Source: Fistulifera solaris (Eukaryota > Bacillariophyta > Bacillariophyceae > Naviculales > Stauroneidaceae). Taken from it: a stretch of DNA of 64,000 nt. Shown in pieces: positions 43,300 to 53,411 of the stretch; the first letter of the stretch is position 1; each line of letters opens with the position of its first letter. Both the position numbers and the translations under genes were made by a program. The notes beneath the pieces are model-generated. The model ran no database searches. It saw nothing but the letters and a program-made list of their open reading frames with translations, and had not been told where the DNA came from. The stretch is taken from the NCBI GenBank assembly GCA_030295235.1, contig AP026125.1, positions 1,116,001-1,180,000 on the forward strand, given 5' to 3'.

Positions 43300-45038
43300 A
43301 TGAGCGACCAGACCGATACAACCCCCGTCAACCCGATTCCAACGGTGATCGCTACCATCTGTTAATTGAGTTCGCTCATAAACATCTCGACTTTCAAATT
43401 GCTGAGCTCGAATCTGTACTTGATATGCACGGTATTTCGCTGGGCGATGATGAAGAGTGTCGTATTATTGCATTGCCGAATGCAAACAAAACAAAGTTGA
43501 AAACTCGTCATGGCAAGACTGTGCAAGTACACCGTGTCAAGGACTCGGGAAGCGGTGCAGTAACGTCACGACGTCCTTTTCTTATTCTTTCTTTACCTCG
43601 TACGTCCAAATGGATACCCAACAATGATGAAACTCAGACCAACAATATTGCGTCCATTATTCTTGAAAGATGTACTTTGGTCAGAAACGTCATGGAGCTA
43701 TGGGGTATGGGAACTTCTATTGAAGAATGTGCCATGGCAGCTAAAGATTGGATACAAAACTATACACTGGGCAAGCTGACCTTCTCCCGAGTTTCTTCTG
43801 AATCCTGGAAACTGACTGTGCATACATTAGGGGCAAAGTATACGTACGAAGAGCAAGGCGTGATGCGCAGCCATGTTTCCCATTTGGGCTTTTCGGGACC
43901 CGTCCAAATGAAAGATCCCACCAACGAGTATGTTTTGATTCACGAAATCGAGCTCAATGAGACAGGAAGTCCTCTATACCCGAGACACAGCCCGGAAGGC
44001 AAAATCATTTCCGAAAACGACGCTCGACCTCCGATTGCTTGCTATTTCGCTCGAACACTGTGCGGAACTCGCCAACACAAAGGACGTGGAAAAGAACAGT
44101 ACAGTTTGAAAAATCGAACTTATTTGGGGCCTACTAGTATGGATGCCGAGTTGAGTTCCATTATGACGAATCTGGGACACTGCAAGGAAGGAACCATTGC
44201 TTTTGATCCTTTTGTCGGCACTGGATCCATTCTTCTGTCATGCGCTCTGCGCGGAGCTTTCTGCATAGGAACCGATATCGATTTTAGAATCTTGAAGGGG
44301 AGAAGTAAAGACGAAAACATTGAGTCGAACTTTCGTCAATTTAATTTGCCGAAACCAGAGCTGATTCGAAGTGATAACTCCATTCATCATCGCCACTTTC
44401 GTACGACGTCCCCCATGTATGACGCGATCATCTGCGATCCTCCCTACGGTATTCGTGCCGGGGCCAGAAAAAGTGGGTCTCGCCTGACCAATCCGAAGCC
44501 TGTACCGGAAGATCAGCGCCACGACCATATTGCGCAGACGCGTCCTTACCCAGTGTCCGACGTCATGGCGGATCTTTTGGATGTAGCAGCAAGGAATTTA
44601 GTTCTCGGAGGTCGACTGGTTTATATTATTCCATCGTACGCAGACTTTGACGACGAGTGTGATCTTCCTCGTCACGAGTGCTTGCGTATCGTTCACATCT
44701 GTTATCAACCATTGGGATCAGAGCTGGGACGTCGGATGGTAACCATGGAAAAGATAGGCGAATACGATGTTTCTAAAAGGGAAACGCATTATCTGGTTTC
44801 GACATGGGTTAACGGCCCCGAAAGTGCTGAAAAGTGTGCTAATATTCGAGAAAAGATACTCGAGAACGCGAAGCTCAAGCCCGGATACGAATCGAAGTTA
44901 GAAATACGTAAGCAGAAGCGAAAGGCCAACAAGGAGGCAAAAGAATTGCTAAACGCGCCGCTGCTGATAATTTTACGGACTAAAACCTACTTCATGAAAC
45001 GACCCAAAGGAAATTTGATGGAGGCTGCAAGGCTGTAA
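43300..45038 (+). CDS. TRMT11: tRNA (guanine10-N2)-methyltransferase catalytic subunit
   Basis: The N-terminal THUMP-associated region begins RYHLLIEFAHKHLDFQIAEL, matching Trm11. The Rossmann methyltransferase core has AFDPFVGTGSILLSCALRGA (SAM motif I), GTDIDFRILKGR and the catalytic DPPYG (AIICDPPYGIRAGARKSGS). Trm11 with Trm112 methylates guanosine 10 of tRNA in the cytosol. The long ORF starts at 43425. An upstream ATG at 43300 (MSDQTDTTP) joins it when the C run 43322-43326 is taken as one base short, closing at 579 residues, longer than yeast or human (about 430-460). The C-terminus is Lys-rich. Its last 52 bp overlap the 3' end of ORC5 on the other strand. Confidence 0.88.
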
Positions 45039-47456
45039 GCGTCCTCTTTCGTCATAGGGCAAGAATATTTCGGTTCTCGAAGACGAATAGTGTCTTCACG
45101 TTGCCTCTGCCCGTGTTCGTGGATCATCCCAATATCGCGCAGAAACGATATGTTATTGTAAAATGATAAGGACTCCTCCGCTCGAAGCTTGTCAATATTA
45201 TCGAAGCCGGCGTTCTTGCTTGTCGAATCATCACAATTCGTTACAATACTCACGAAAACAGAGAGCATACGTTCTGCTGGAAAATATCTACGTTGAAGGG
45301 ATTTCGACTCTTCTTCAGTAGAACCGAAAGCAATTTCCTCGTCGTAATCGCGATGACCAGATGTGCGACGTCGTTTACCATTCTTCTCGATACTGAGAAG
45401 TTCTTTGTCGCGATCTGGACTGTTTACCTGGCAAAGAAATGAAGCGAGAAGCAAGTATTTTGCCATGACAGGGAGTTCGTGAATACGACTCGCGCGTACC
45501 TTGTCTCCTCCGCTATCAGGAATAACAAGTGCGTCGGCAGATAGTCCTTTTCCATAAAGGTTCGAAGGCGAGGCTGAAACTTTTTGTCTAAGATGGCTAT
45601 CACTTTGTCAGGCTCTATTTGCTCTTCAGTAGACCCGCCGTTTGCCGTGCTGAGGGTTTTTCGGAGGTTTCTTTTTTGCAACGGCTCCGTGTATTGGAGC
45701 CAAGATGAGCGACAGATGCTGGTATATTCTCTGATGTCGACCGTGATATCGTGCACCGATCTGATGATGTTATCTAGAAAGGCCTCGTAAAGTACACTAG
45801 CAAAGTTGTATTCATTTCGCTCTAGTTCTGCATCACCCCGTATCATTGACTGAATGTGTCTGGTTAACATTATCTTCATTAGAGAAAAAGAGCACGTGCC
45901 CATGAGAACTGATTTCAAGATACATGGAACGCAGTACGGCATCAAACTTACCCTTTTAATCTTTCGTTTGTCTTTGTACGCCGCAAAATGGAAATGTGCT
46001 GGTTGAAAGTAATCCCCCAAGGTTTCCATGGGGTCGAGATGTAGCCCTGCAATTTTGAAAGCGAATTAAATGAGTTTCATGTAGTTGTGCTGTCGGCAGC
46101 TCGGCATTAATCGTAACAACTTACGGCTGTATTCCAATAGTAAGCTTTTTGATATAACGATGATCGACAGGTTGAGCTGAAGTAATTGTGGAAGAAGCAG
46201 AATCTGAGAAAGAAAATTCACACGTTGTTCGGGACTTTTGTGTGAATTCATCGACAGCATTCTTTCTGCATTATCTAGTACGAGAGCTCCACAACGAGCA
46301 CCTCGAAACAATCCTTTCAAATCACAACCAAGATTCCAAACCGACATGCTTGTGGATGATGATCCTGAGCCATATGTAGACTCTCGTCCTAACGATACAC
46401 GTCCTTTACTTTTCTGCAGTTTCTTCCTTTCTCTCTCCTCGTTCTGAGAGTCGTAAGAGAACGAATGTTCGCGATCCTGTGGATGTGACTCTGTTACGCT
46501 GTCAGTGCTGTTGTCGCATCATTCGTTTGTTGTTCGATTTATAACTCACCATCGCCATCACTCATCATTGAACTAATGTATTGACCTCTCGCATCGCCAC
46601 CAAGTTCGCCGCTTTCAATAATGCTGCTCGCAAACTCTCGATAAACTTTCCGGCACAAATCATCAATTGACGAATCATCCAAGGCAGAACAGTTGACATA
46701 ACTATCCAAATAGATTGCGCGGCGTTGATCGACCCTTTGTTTCACATAGTCCACACACGCTCTCACAGTGGCTGTTTTCCCTACCCCAGCTGGACCTGTC
46801 ACAAATACGGGAGCCGGAACGAACGAGTTGTTGATTTGAGCTGCCCCTGCTTCCAAGTAACCCGTGAGCTTTCTCATTTCGGATTCACGGAAGGGAAATT
46901 GAACCGACAAAGTTTCGAAAGAAGGCTTCACGCAAGTAGAGTTGTTCCTGACGTCCCTCATGTTGTGCGAGGTTGGAAGAAGCATTCCTCGTTTCTTTAC
47001 GTCAATATGATCTTTTACGGTTGTTGTAGCCGCTTTGCGCTTCGGTGCCTTTGCTTTGTTCGATAGTCCCATTCCATATTCTAGACCGATACGAGAGAGA
47101 AAAGCCTGATTTCGCTGCTCATTTTTGGCTCGTTTTTGCAGCAATGATAACTCATTGTGGTCGATATCCGGAGACATGAGCGATTCTGCGTCTTGATCTA
47201 AAGAGCCTGTACTGCTCCGAGTAGCCGGTGTTGATATTTTCCGTGTACTATCCTCGCTTTCTTGTGTATAAAAGAGTTGTTCAAGATTAACCAACTCAGA
47301 TTTTTTGTCATCTAATGGGTTTTCAAACGATAGCGTAGACGCACGGGCGCTATCTTGTGACGAGAATAAGCCTTGTCCTGCGGCAGTAGCATCATTCGAC
47401 TCATCTTGTGTCGCATACAACAGGGGTTCTTCCGACTCGCAGACAGAAGCGTCCAT
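44987..47456 (-). CDS. ORC5: Origin recognition complex subunit 5
   Basis: Four exons: 47456-46550, 46490-46125, 46046-45952 and 45873-44987, all GT-AG and phase-consistent. The fourth intron candidate inside exon 3/4 is 78 nt with donor GTAAGT. AAA+ marks: FPFRESEMRKLTGYL, Walker A FVTGPAGVGKTATVRA, and Walker B ALVLDNAERM. The ORC5 C-terminal domain follows: ELPVMAKYLLLASFLCQVNS, KRRRTSG, YFPAERMLSVFVSIV and LREPKYSCPMTKEDAYSLAA. ORC5 is part of the complex that loads MCM at origins. One frame break is implied near 45499-45500 (GG one base short). The product has about 751 residues, with a long disordered Ser/Asp-rich N-terminal extension (about 200 residues) absent from animals and yeast. 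Confidence 0.87.
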
Positions 47457-47843
47457 GCTTCTTAAACGGCAGCAAACGACTGTCTTTGTGAGTCGTCGCT
47501 TTGATAGTCAAACAACACAATGCAAAAGGCGGAAAAGCATACGAGGAATGCCGTTGCTGTTTTATTGTGTGCTTTTTGCTTGTGAATAAAGAAAATGAAA
47601 CGCGCGGTTTGGGGCGGGGAGAAAATTCGCCTACAATAAAGATGAGGCTGAGGAGTCATCTAAGCGTTGGTACGACACAAGGTGTTTTCACGCTATACAG
47701 AAGAGTGTAGTAGGAGAACGAAAAGAACAAACCCATCACCAAACGAAAGTATCTTTTTCATTTTCGTCGCCTCGAGTCTGTTCGTTATAAAGAGGTAACT
47801 CTTCATTCATTGCCGACAGTTACAAGTTGTAACAAAATACAAA
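47457..47843. promoter_or_regulatory. Divergent promoter region
   Basis: 387 bp between the starts of ORC5 (minus) and the ferredoxin-domain gene (plus). No repeat is evident. Shared regulation is possible but unshown. Confidence 0.4.
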
Positions 47844-49811
47844 ATGAAAACTATAGACCTAGTTGTTGCTGGACTGATATCCAACGCCGCACAAGAGGCC
47901 TTTGCGTTCTCAATCGCACCTTTCGCTCCCTCGTCGTCTCGACTGCGAAACGTCTTGCAATCGTCCACGTTCGAATGGTCCGTGACGGATGACTGGGACG
48001 ATCTTTCGAAAGAAAATCCACGTAACTCTGCGCTGACTAGTAATGAGATCTACTATCAAGATCTAGCTTGGAAAGCAGCCGTGCAACTGGAACAACAACA
48101 ATCCGCGAAGCGGCCTGGCATTTCTGCAGAAGATAAGGCTCTTCAAACAACCATCAGTCAAATTATGTCAGACTCCGACGAATTAGAAACCACCGAATAT
48201 GTAGATGATCACAGTGATTACTTTGAAGAAGAGCTTGGCCGAGAGATATCACTACTGGTCCGGTGCAATGAAAGTCCTGACGAGATGCTGACACGCGAAG
48301 GAAGGTTGATGCCCTCCGCTCTTTCTTCGAAGGAAAAGGATGACCCCGCGCAACTTGTGCTCTGGATAGAAAATGGTGATAACAATGAATCAATCGTGGA
48401 TGGCACCATGGGGACTAGCTCTATGAACTGGAAGATGACAGCATTCTTCCAAAAAAGCCGTTGAGGACATCTTTCATCAACATGCCAAAGAGCAAGTCAT
48501 GGACTGTACGGCAGTCGCATCCTGGATGCGGCAGAGCTTGCACGATGAGCAGATAGGCCCACACGATGGAAGAGTGAGGTCCACTATATCATTGCACGGC
48601 ACCTATGGCAAGGGATATTTGACCCTCGAAAACTTTCGTCAGCTATACTTGGCTGCAGTGGTCGGTACCAGCCCCTTGTTGGAAGCGGATGCTTCGCATC
48701 CTTATCAGGCATTAGAGCGGCGTCAACCCAGTATACAAGCCGTTTGGAGGGACATTCGGAATCATGGCATTAATTCTCCTAATGAAGTGGAGTTTCAGCA
48801 GAAATTCATGGAATTTCGAAAGACATTAGACATCAACGTCGATCCAAACTCTGAGATGATAATGGATGAGTGCGAAATAACCGACGAAGTCATTCAAATA
48901 TCTCAAACAACCGATAAGGAGGGGAAGAGCAGTTATGAATTGGTTGAGCTTGCACCGGATCGTCAAAGTCCGCTTTGGATGAACGACGGTAATTTTGGTA
49001 CGTTCTACTATTTCACCATGATCGAGTTGCCGCATTAAGCTTCACTCACTCTATTTCCAGTTTTCATTGATGAGGAGTCATGCATCGGATGTACACAGGT
49101 AAGAAGTTGCTTGAAAATGTTTTTGCTCATAATGTCCCCTTCTAAATCTTTAAACTGTCTATCTTCAGTGCGTATCCGCAGCTCCCGCTTCTTTTCGAAT
49201 GGTTGAAAACGGTAGAGCTAGGACCTACTCACAGAAAATAAGCCCCGATGTATCTGCAGCAGTAGCGGCGTGTCCGGTTGATTGCATGCACTTCGTGTCC
49301 TTCGATGAGTTGAAAGAATTGGAAACAGCCAGGGATGTTGGCGATGGAAGAGATGATCATCGACACTTTGGTAATAGTCCAACCATGGGTTATATTGGAC
49401 GAACGCCTCTGCATGTTAGCAGGAGAGGAACTGACGCAAATCATCGCAGTTCTTGGTATCAGTAAGTACAGCGTAATTAGTCTGGATGTAAATAGGTGAT
49501 CAGCGCGAAATCTAACACTATCGCTCTACCATTTAGCTATCTGAAGAACAAGTGTCAAAGTAAGTACTGTAGCTATCGATTTGAACTCATTTAGCTACCA
49601 GGCACATGATACACTAACGGCTGATGTTGCTTTTGTTGATACAGCATCCACACATTGCCCGCAGCGTGGCTGCTACGACTGTCCTCGCTTTTCCGAACCA
49701 GGTGCTAACCCATACTTTCAAGAGCGTGTCAAGAAGTCAACCCATCAACGAGCGCAATATTTCATGGAAAAAGGAATCGCGGACCCGTATCGTAAAGTAG
49801 CCGAGTTGTAA
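47844..49811 (+). CDS. Plastid ferredoxin-domain protein with extra Cys-rich C-terminus
   Basis: Five exons: 47844-48997, 49061-49098 (38 nt), 49169-49461, 49537-49559 (23 nt) and 49645-49811; all GT-AG and in phase. A signal peptide ends at EAFAFSIAPF, an ASAFAP-type site. After about 370 residues of acidic, helical sequence comes a ferredoxin-like 4Fe-4S binding pair: ESCIGCTQCVSAAPASF and AAVAACPVDCMHFVSFDEL, the CxxCxxC...CPVDC pattern, split by an intron just after CTQ. A last Cys cluster, THCPQRGCYDCPRFSEPG, is unusual and may bind another metal or partner. The frame breaks once at the A run 48451-48456 (one base long); correction closes 557 residues. A plastid electron-transfer or Fe-S assembly role is likely. 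Confidence 0.85.
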
Positions 49812-49830
49812 ATTTACAAAAATAGTTTTA

Positions 49831-50835
49831 TTAGCCTTCAATACTTCCTACTCTCGTGTAAGTTGATGTCTCGTCTAATGTGAATGTGTAATCGAAAGTG
49901 TCATCAAACCAAAGTGCGTTGACGTAAATTGCAACGCTAGCACCCAGAACAGAGCCGGCCGTCACATCGGCTGGAAAGTGTTTGTTATCGTGCACTCGAC
50001 TCGCAGCCACAAACAACGCCAATGCAACGGGAAGTAATGATAAGATAGAAATAGCGCGATACAACAGCGGAGGTTTCGAGTACGCCGTTTGGCAGCGCGC
50101 AATTCGGCTTCCTTCTCCCGCAAAAATGACGGTCTGTTCCACTTTTCGAATACTTCGGAGACCGAACTGCTGATGGAGAAAGAGCGCCAGCAACGTCAAC
50201 CCACAGAACGACGTCGATGCGTGTCCCGAAGGAAACGATTTACGTGCATCTTCGGCATCGGCCCCCAGACAGTATTCGTAGTTCTCATCCGGTTCACAAA
50301 GTTGATAGAAACTGGGACGGAGATAACCACAAAAGACTTTCATCGACTCCGTCGCCAGATCATTCAAGGCATGCGCTACAGCATACGAGCACACTGTTCG
50401 GTGAATCCCATCCAATCTTCCGAATTTAGTGCATTTTGTCACGAGAAGTAATTGCAAGAGACCCGGAAAGATCAAACTTAAGAGGAAAAGCCACGTGTTT
50501 GATACAGTGTCACCGTCGAACTGTTCATTGATCGACAAATTGAGAACGTATTCGCCCGATTCCAGCAACTGATAAGGAATAGGCCGCTCATGCACCGGGA
50601 GAAAATGCAAGAGGAAAGAACCAAAGCCGAGTGTCAGAGAAATACACAACTCAATGACTTGATCCTTGGACAGTTGCTTCCTTGCAACGGCTCTATCTCG
50701 TCCGATTGTGCCTTCCATGATTGTGTCAACGCGATCAATACCCTTACTCTGTTGACTGGGGCTGGAATGCGATGACATGAAAGTCTTGTGCGCGTCGATG
50801 ATGATAAGCTGTTCGTCGTTCGAGTTGGAGGCCAC
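49831..50835 (-). CDS. Lipid phosphate phosphatase (PAP2 family)
   Basis: 334 residues, single exon. The PAP2 signature is complete: KVFCGYLRP (K-x6-RP), SFPSGHAS (PSGH) and SRVHDNKHFPADVTAG (SR-x5-H-x3-D). Six membrane segments surround it (ELCISLTLGFGSFLLHFL, TWLFLLSLIFPGLLQLLLV and others). It dephosphorylates phosphatidic acid or related lipid phosphates at a membrane, giving diacylglycerol. The N-terminus has no signal. It converges on the ferredoxin-domain gene with a 20-bp gap. Between PSGH and the last motif lies a 60-residue hydrophilic loop (VEQTVIFAGEGSRIARC) longer than in most family members. Confidence 0.92.
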   Translation of the reverse strand: MASNSNDEQLIIIDAHKTFMSSHSSPSQQSKGIDRVDTIMEGTIGRDRAVARKQLSKDQVIELCISLTLGFGSFLLHFLPVHERPIPYQLLESGEYVLNLSINEQFDGDTVSNTWLFLLSLIFPGLLQLLLVTKCTKFGRLDGIHRTVCSYAVAHALNDLATESMKVFCGYLRPSFYQLCEPDENYEYCLGADAEDARKSFPSGHASTSFCGLTLLALFLHQQFGLRSIRKVEQTVIFAGEGSRIARCQTAYSKPPLLYRAISILSLLPVALALFVAASRVHDNKHFPADVTAGSVLGASVAIYVNALWFDDTFDYTFTLDETSTYTRVGSIEG

Positions 50836-51664
50836 TTTCTTCGCCGACGTGATGATGGAGATTCATTGCATCTTCCGTTTCGTCCTTGGAATGAATCGTG
50901 TATGCCGCGGCATCCGTGTGCGTTGTATCGTATCAAAGGAGTGTAAAGTCTAAGTGTACAAACCATCGCTAAAACCAGTCGCTCCGGTTTTATTGTTGTG
51001 ACAACATTTTCGTCGTAATTATCGACGCATTCATCACAAATGATGCAAGAAGTAAATGCATGCTGCTCACTCACATTGCGTTATCAGTGTTAGAGAGTCG
51101 GAAAGGCGGAAATGAATGAGCATGCTTCCTAGGTCGGAGAAAGGTTTTCATGACTAAAATGCAGTCGTGAGTTCTGTAAACTGACACTTTGGGCTATAGT
51201 AAAAGGGAAGAGACCGGTCTGGTAACATTAACGTCGTAAAAGCAACCGGCGCATTCATTGCAAATGATGATAGAACAAATTACATGCTGCGCTAGGTTTT
51301 ATGCGCTACTACTGCAAAAAGAACTGCGGAATTTAGTGAGCACGCACTCATAATCTGGTTTGAGATTCTTTGGATTCATGACCGAAAAGTGCGGTCGTGG
51401 TAAGGTTGAGCTCACACTTTAGTCTATAGTAAGTTTTGATGTATAGACGGTCGGACAACATTTTCATCGCATAAACGTCGTACTGGTATAAATAAAGCAA
51501 CCGGAGAAAAAAAAGATGATGATGCGAATGAATGATGAATGGTAACAAGTGATTGTATTCTAAGTAGTTGTAATCCTTTCAGATGCAGCTTTTCTAAACG
51601 AGCTTGGCATAAAACACTTTATTTCCCGCTGGATAAAATAGCTTTACAGCTTGCTTTGATAAAA
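50836..51664. other. Divergent region with duplicated dispersed element
   Basis: Separates the PAP2 gene (minus) and the BioD-like gene (plus). Two reversed copies of the ACTATAG/CGACTG element lie at 51150-51205 and 51372-51430. Each is followed by an AACATT..CGT and GCAACCGG stretch, about 220 bp apart, so the region carries an imperfect tandem duplication. Open frames upstream of 51665 are not supported as coding. Confidence 0.55.
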
Positions 51665-53149
51665 ATGAATGAAACGTTGACGACTCGTTTCTTTGGGTTT
51701 GATCCCCAAGATATTGCACGAATCTCTTGGTTCGATGAGTATTCGGAAGATGATTCTCGAACAGCCTTTGGCCTCGTATTGAATTATTCTTCCTGGAATC
51801 GAGAAGTCGTTCTTGCCTCCGACGAAATTCGAAATGACTACCTACAGAGAATAGGTGAACGTGTTTTGGATGGACTTTCCTGTCAAAAATTCGTCGTTTG
51901 CCGACAGATTGATGCATGCGACGACACGATGGATCAATTCATTTGCGACAACAATTACTTTGAAAGCGGAAGAAGCAAGCAACTAATACCACCCGAAAGC
52001 CTTCCTGTATTTTCTTTGGTCGTAGCGAAGAACGATACAATATTGACTACGAGCTACATCACGAATGTGTCGTCACGTTGTATTTTGAATTCACTTGCCA
52101 CTTTTTCGGATGCGACGAAAGACCTCGACCAGCAAGTGTTAGCTATCAATGACATTGGTAGCTCGATTGGTACCCAGGTGGATCAACTCGCACAAGAGTA
52201 TCATATTGAGGTCGATCTCTCGCAATCGTCAAAGACTCTCCGGATTTTTATAGCCGGTGATCGTTCGTCAGTGGGCAAGTCGAGTGTCTGCTTGGGCATT
52301 CTCGGCAATCTGCTGCAACAAGGGTACAAGCCGGAAGATCTGGCGTATATCAAGCCCGCGACACAAAGTGAATCGACGCAACTGGTTCAGCTTTATTGCG
52401 ACAAGCACGGCATTGCTTGCGTTCCCATCGGTCCCTTGGTGTACTATCGAGGATTCACTCGGGCGTTTTTGGCTGGTGAAACTCAATCAACAGAGGAACT
52501 TCTCGACATGTGTGGACGGGCCGTGGATCGGATTGCGGTCGGAAAGCGCGTAGTCTTGGTAGACGGTGTGGGCTTTCCCGCGGTTGGGTCTATTTGCGGA
52601 ACCGACAACGCATCCGTTCTGAAAGCATGCAGTTATCCGGTTCTCAATGAGAACAACGAAATCATTTCACGGAAGCCCATGGCAGTCGTACTGGTGGGTG
52701 GGGGTGGAGTGGGAGGCGCTGTGGATGCCTTTAATCTCAATGCTACTTACTTTTCTTCGGCAGGCGTCAAAGTGATAGGGGGTATTTTCAATAAGCTTGC
52801 CCTCGATGGCTTTTACTCGCTTGAAGACTGTAAGTCTCAAGTGACAAGATATTTTGACTCGAATGAGGAACAGTTACGTCAGGGAAGGCGGCCATTCGGT
52901 TTTGTTCCAGTCTTTCCACAGCTTACTCTTCCTGACGCCATCGAGCATGTCAATGAATACATTAAGCTTTTTGGAGCGCATGTTGATTTTCATTCACTTC
53001 TTCTTAGCGCGCGACAAGTCAGAGATGATTCCAGTGCATCCGATCTTCCCAAACTGCAAACAGTGACGATGCAGAGAGCAGCAAAGTCTCGAAGCCGTGC
53101 GGATATCGAGACGAGCGCTATTAATGCGGGTGCTGCGCCATCGGCGTGA
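51665..53149 (+). CDS. BioD/AAA_26-like P-loop protein with novel N-terminal domain
   Basis: 494 residues from MNETLTTRFFGFDPQDIARI. Residues 1-190 were not recognised and are beta-rich. From about 197 a P-loop domain follows: IAGDRSSVGKSSVCLGIL (Walker A), LAYIKPATQSES, KRVVLVDGVGFPAVGSICG, AVVLVGGGGVGGAVDAFNLN and KVIGGIFNKL. This is the dethiobiotin synthetase/CobB-like (AAA_26) fold that hydrolyses ATP for carboxylation or amidation. The key BioD residues are only partly conserved and no other biotin gene is near, so substrate is unknown. Converges on the PSI/LEA2 gene. The frame is open upstream to 51539, but the chosen Met gives a conventional N-terminus. Confidence 0.72.
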   Translation: MNETLTTRFFGFDPQDIARISWFDEYSEDDSRTAFGLVLNYSSWNREVVLASDEIRNDYLQRIGERVLDGLSCQKFVVCRQIDACDDTMDQFICDNNYFESGRSKQLIPPESLPVFSLVVAKNDTILTTSYITNVSSRCILNSLATFSDATKDLDQQVLAINDIGSSIGTQVDQLAQEYHIEVDLSQSSKTLRIFIAGDRSSVGKSSVCLGILGNLLQQGYKPEDLAYIKPATQSESTQLVQLYCDKHGIACVPIGPLVYYRGFTRAFLAGETQSTEELLDMCGRAVDRIAVGKRVVLVDGVGFPAVGSICGTDNASVLKACSYPVLNENNEIISRKPMAVVLVGGGGVGGAVDAFNLNATYFSSAGVKVIGGIFNKLALDGFYSLEDCKSQVTRYFDSNEEQLRQGRRPFGFVPVFPQLTLPDAIEHVNEYIKLFGAHVDFHSLLLSARQVRDDSSASDLPKLQTVTMQRAAKSRSRADIETSAINAGAAPSA

Positions 53150-53411
53150 AGCTTAAAATAGGCCAACGTGTCAGAAGAAAGAGGTAACTTAAAAGTTCGC
53201 CCTTGAGGAGAATCTATCCTGGATGAATGATGCTCTGTTGTTGATATGAATTGAGACGCAGGGCTGAAAACTTTTCTCGACCTTTAGATCATTGTGTCAC
53301 GTGGCCTCCAAATACCGACTCCGTAGAATTAATATGAAATACCAACATGTAAAGTATACTGTAGACATATTTACATGATAAGCAATGGCAGCTATGGGTT
53401 TCATTTATCCC

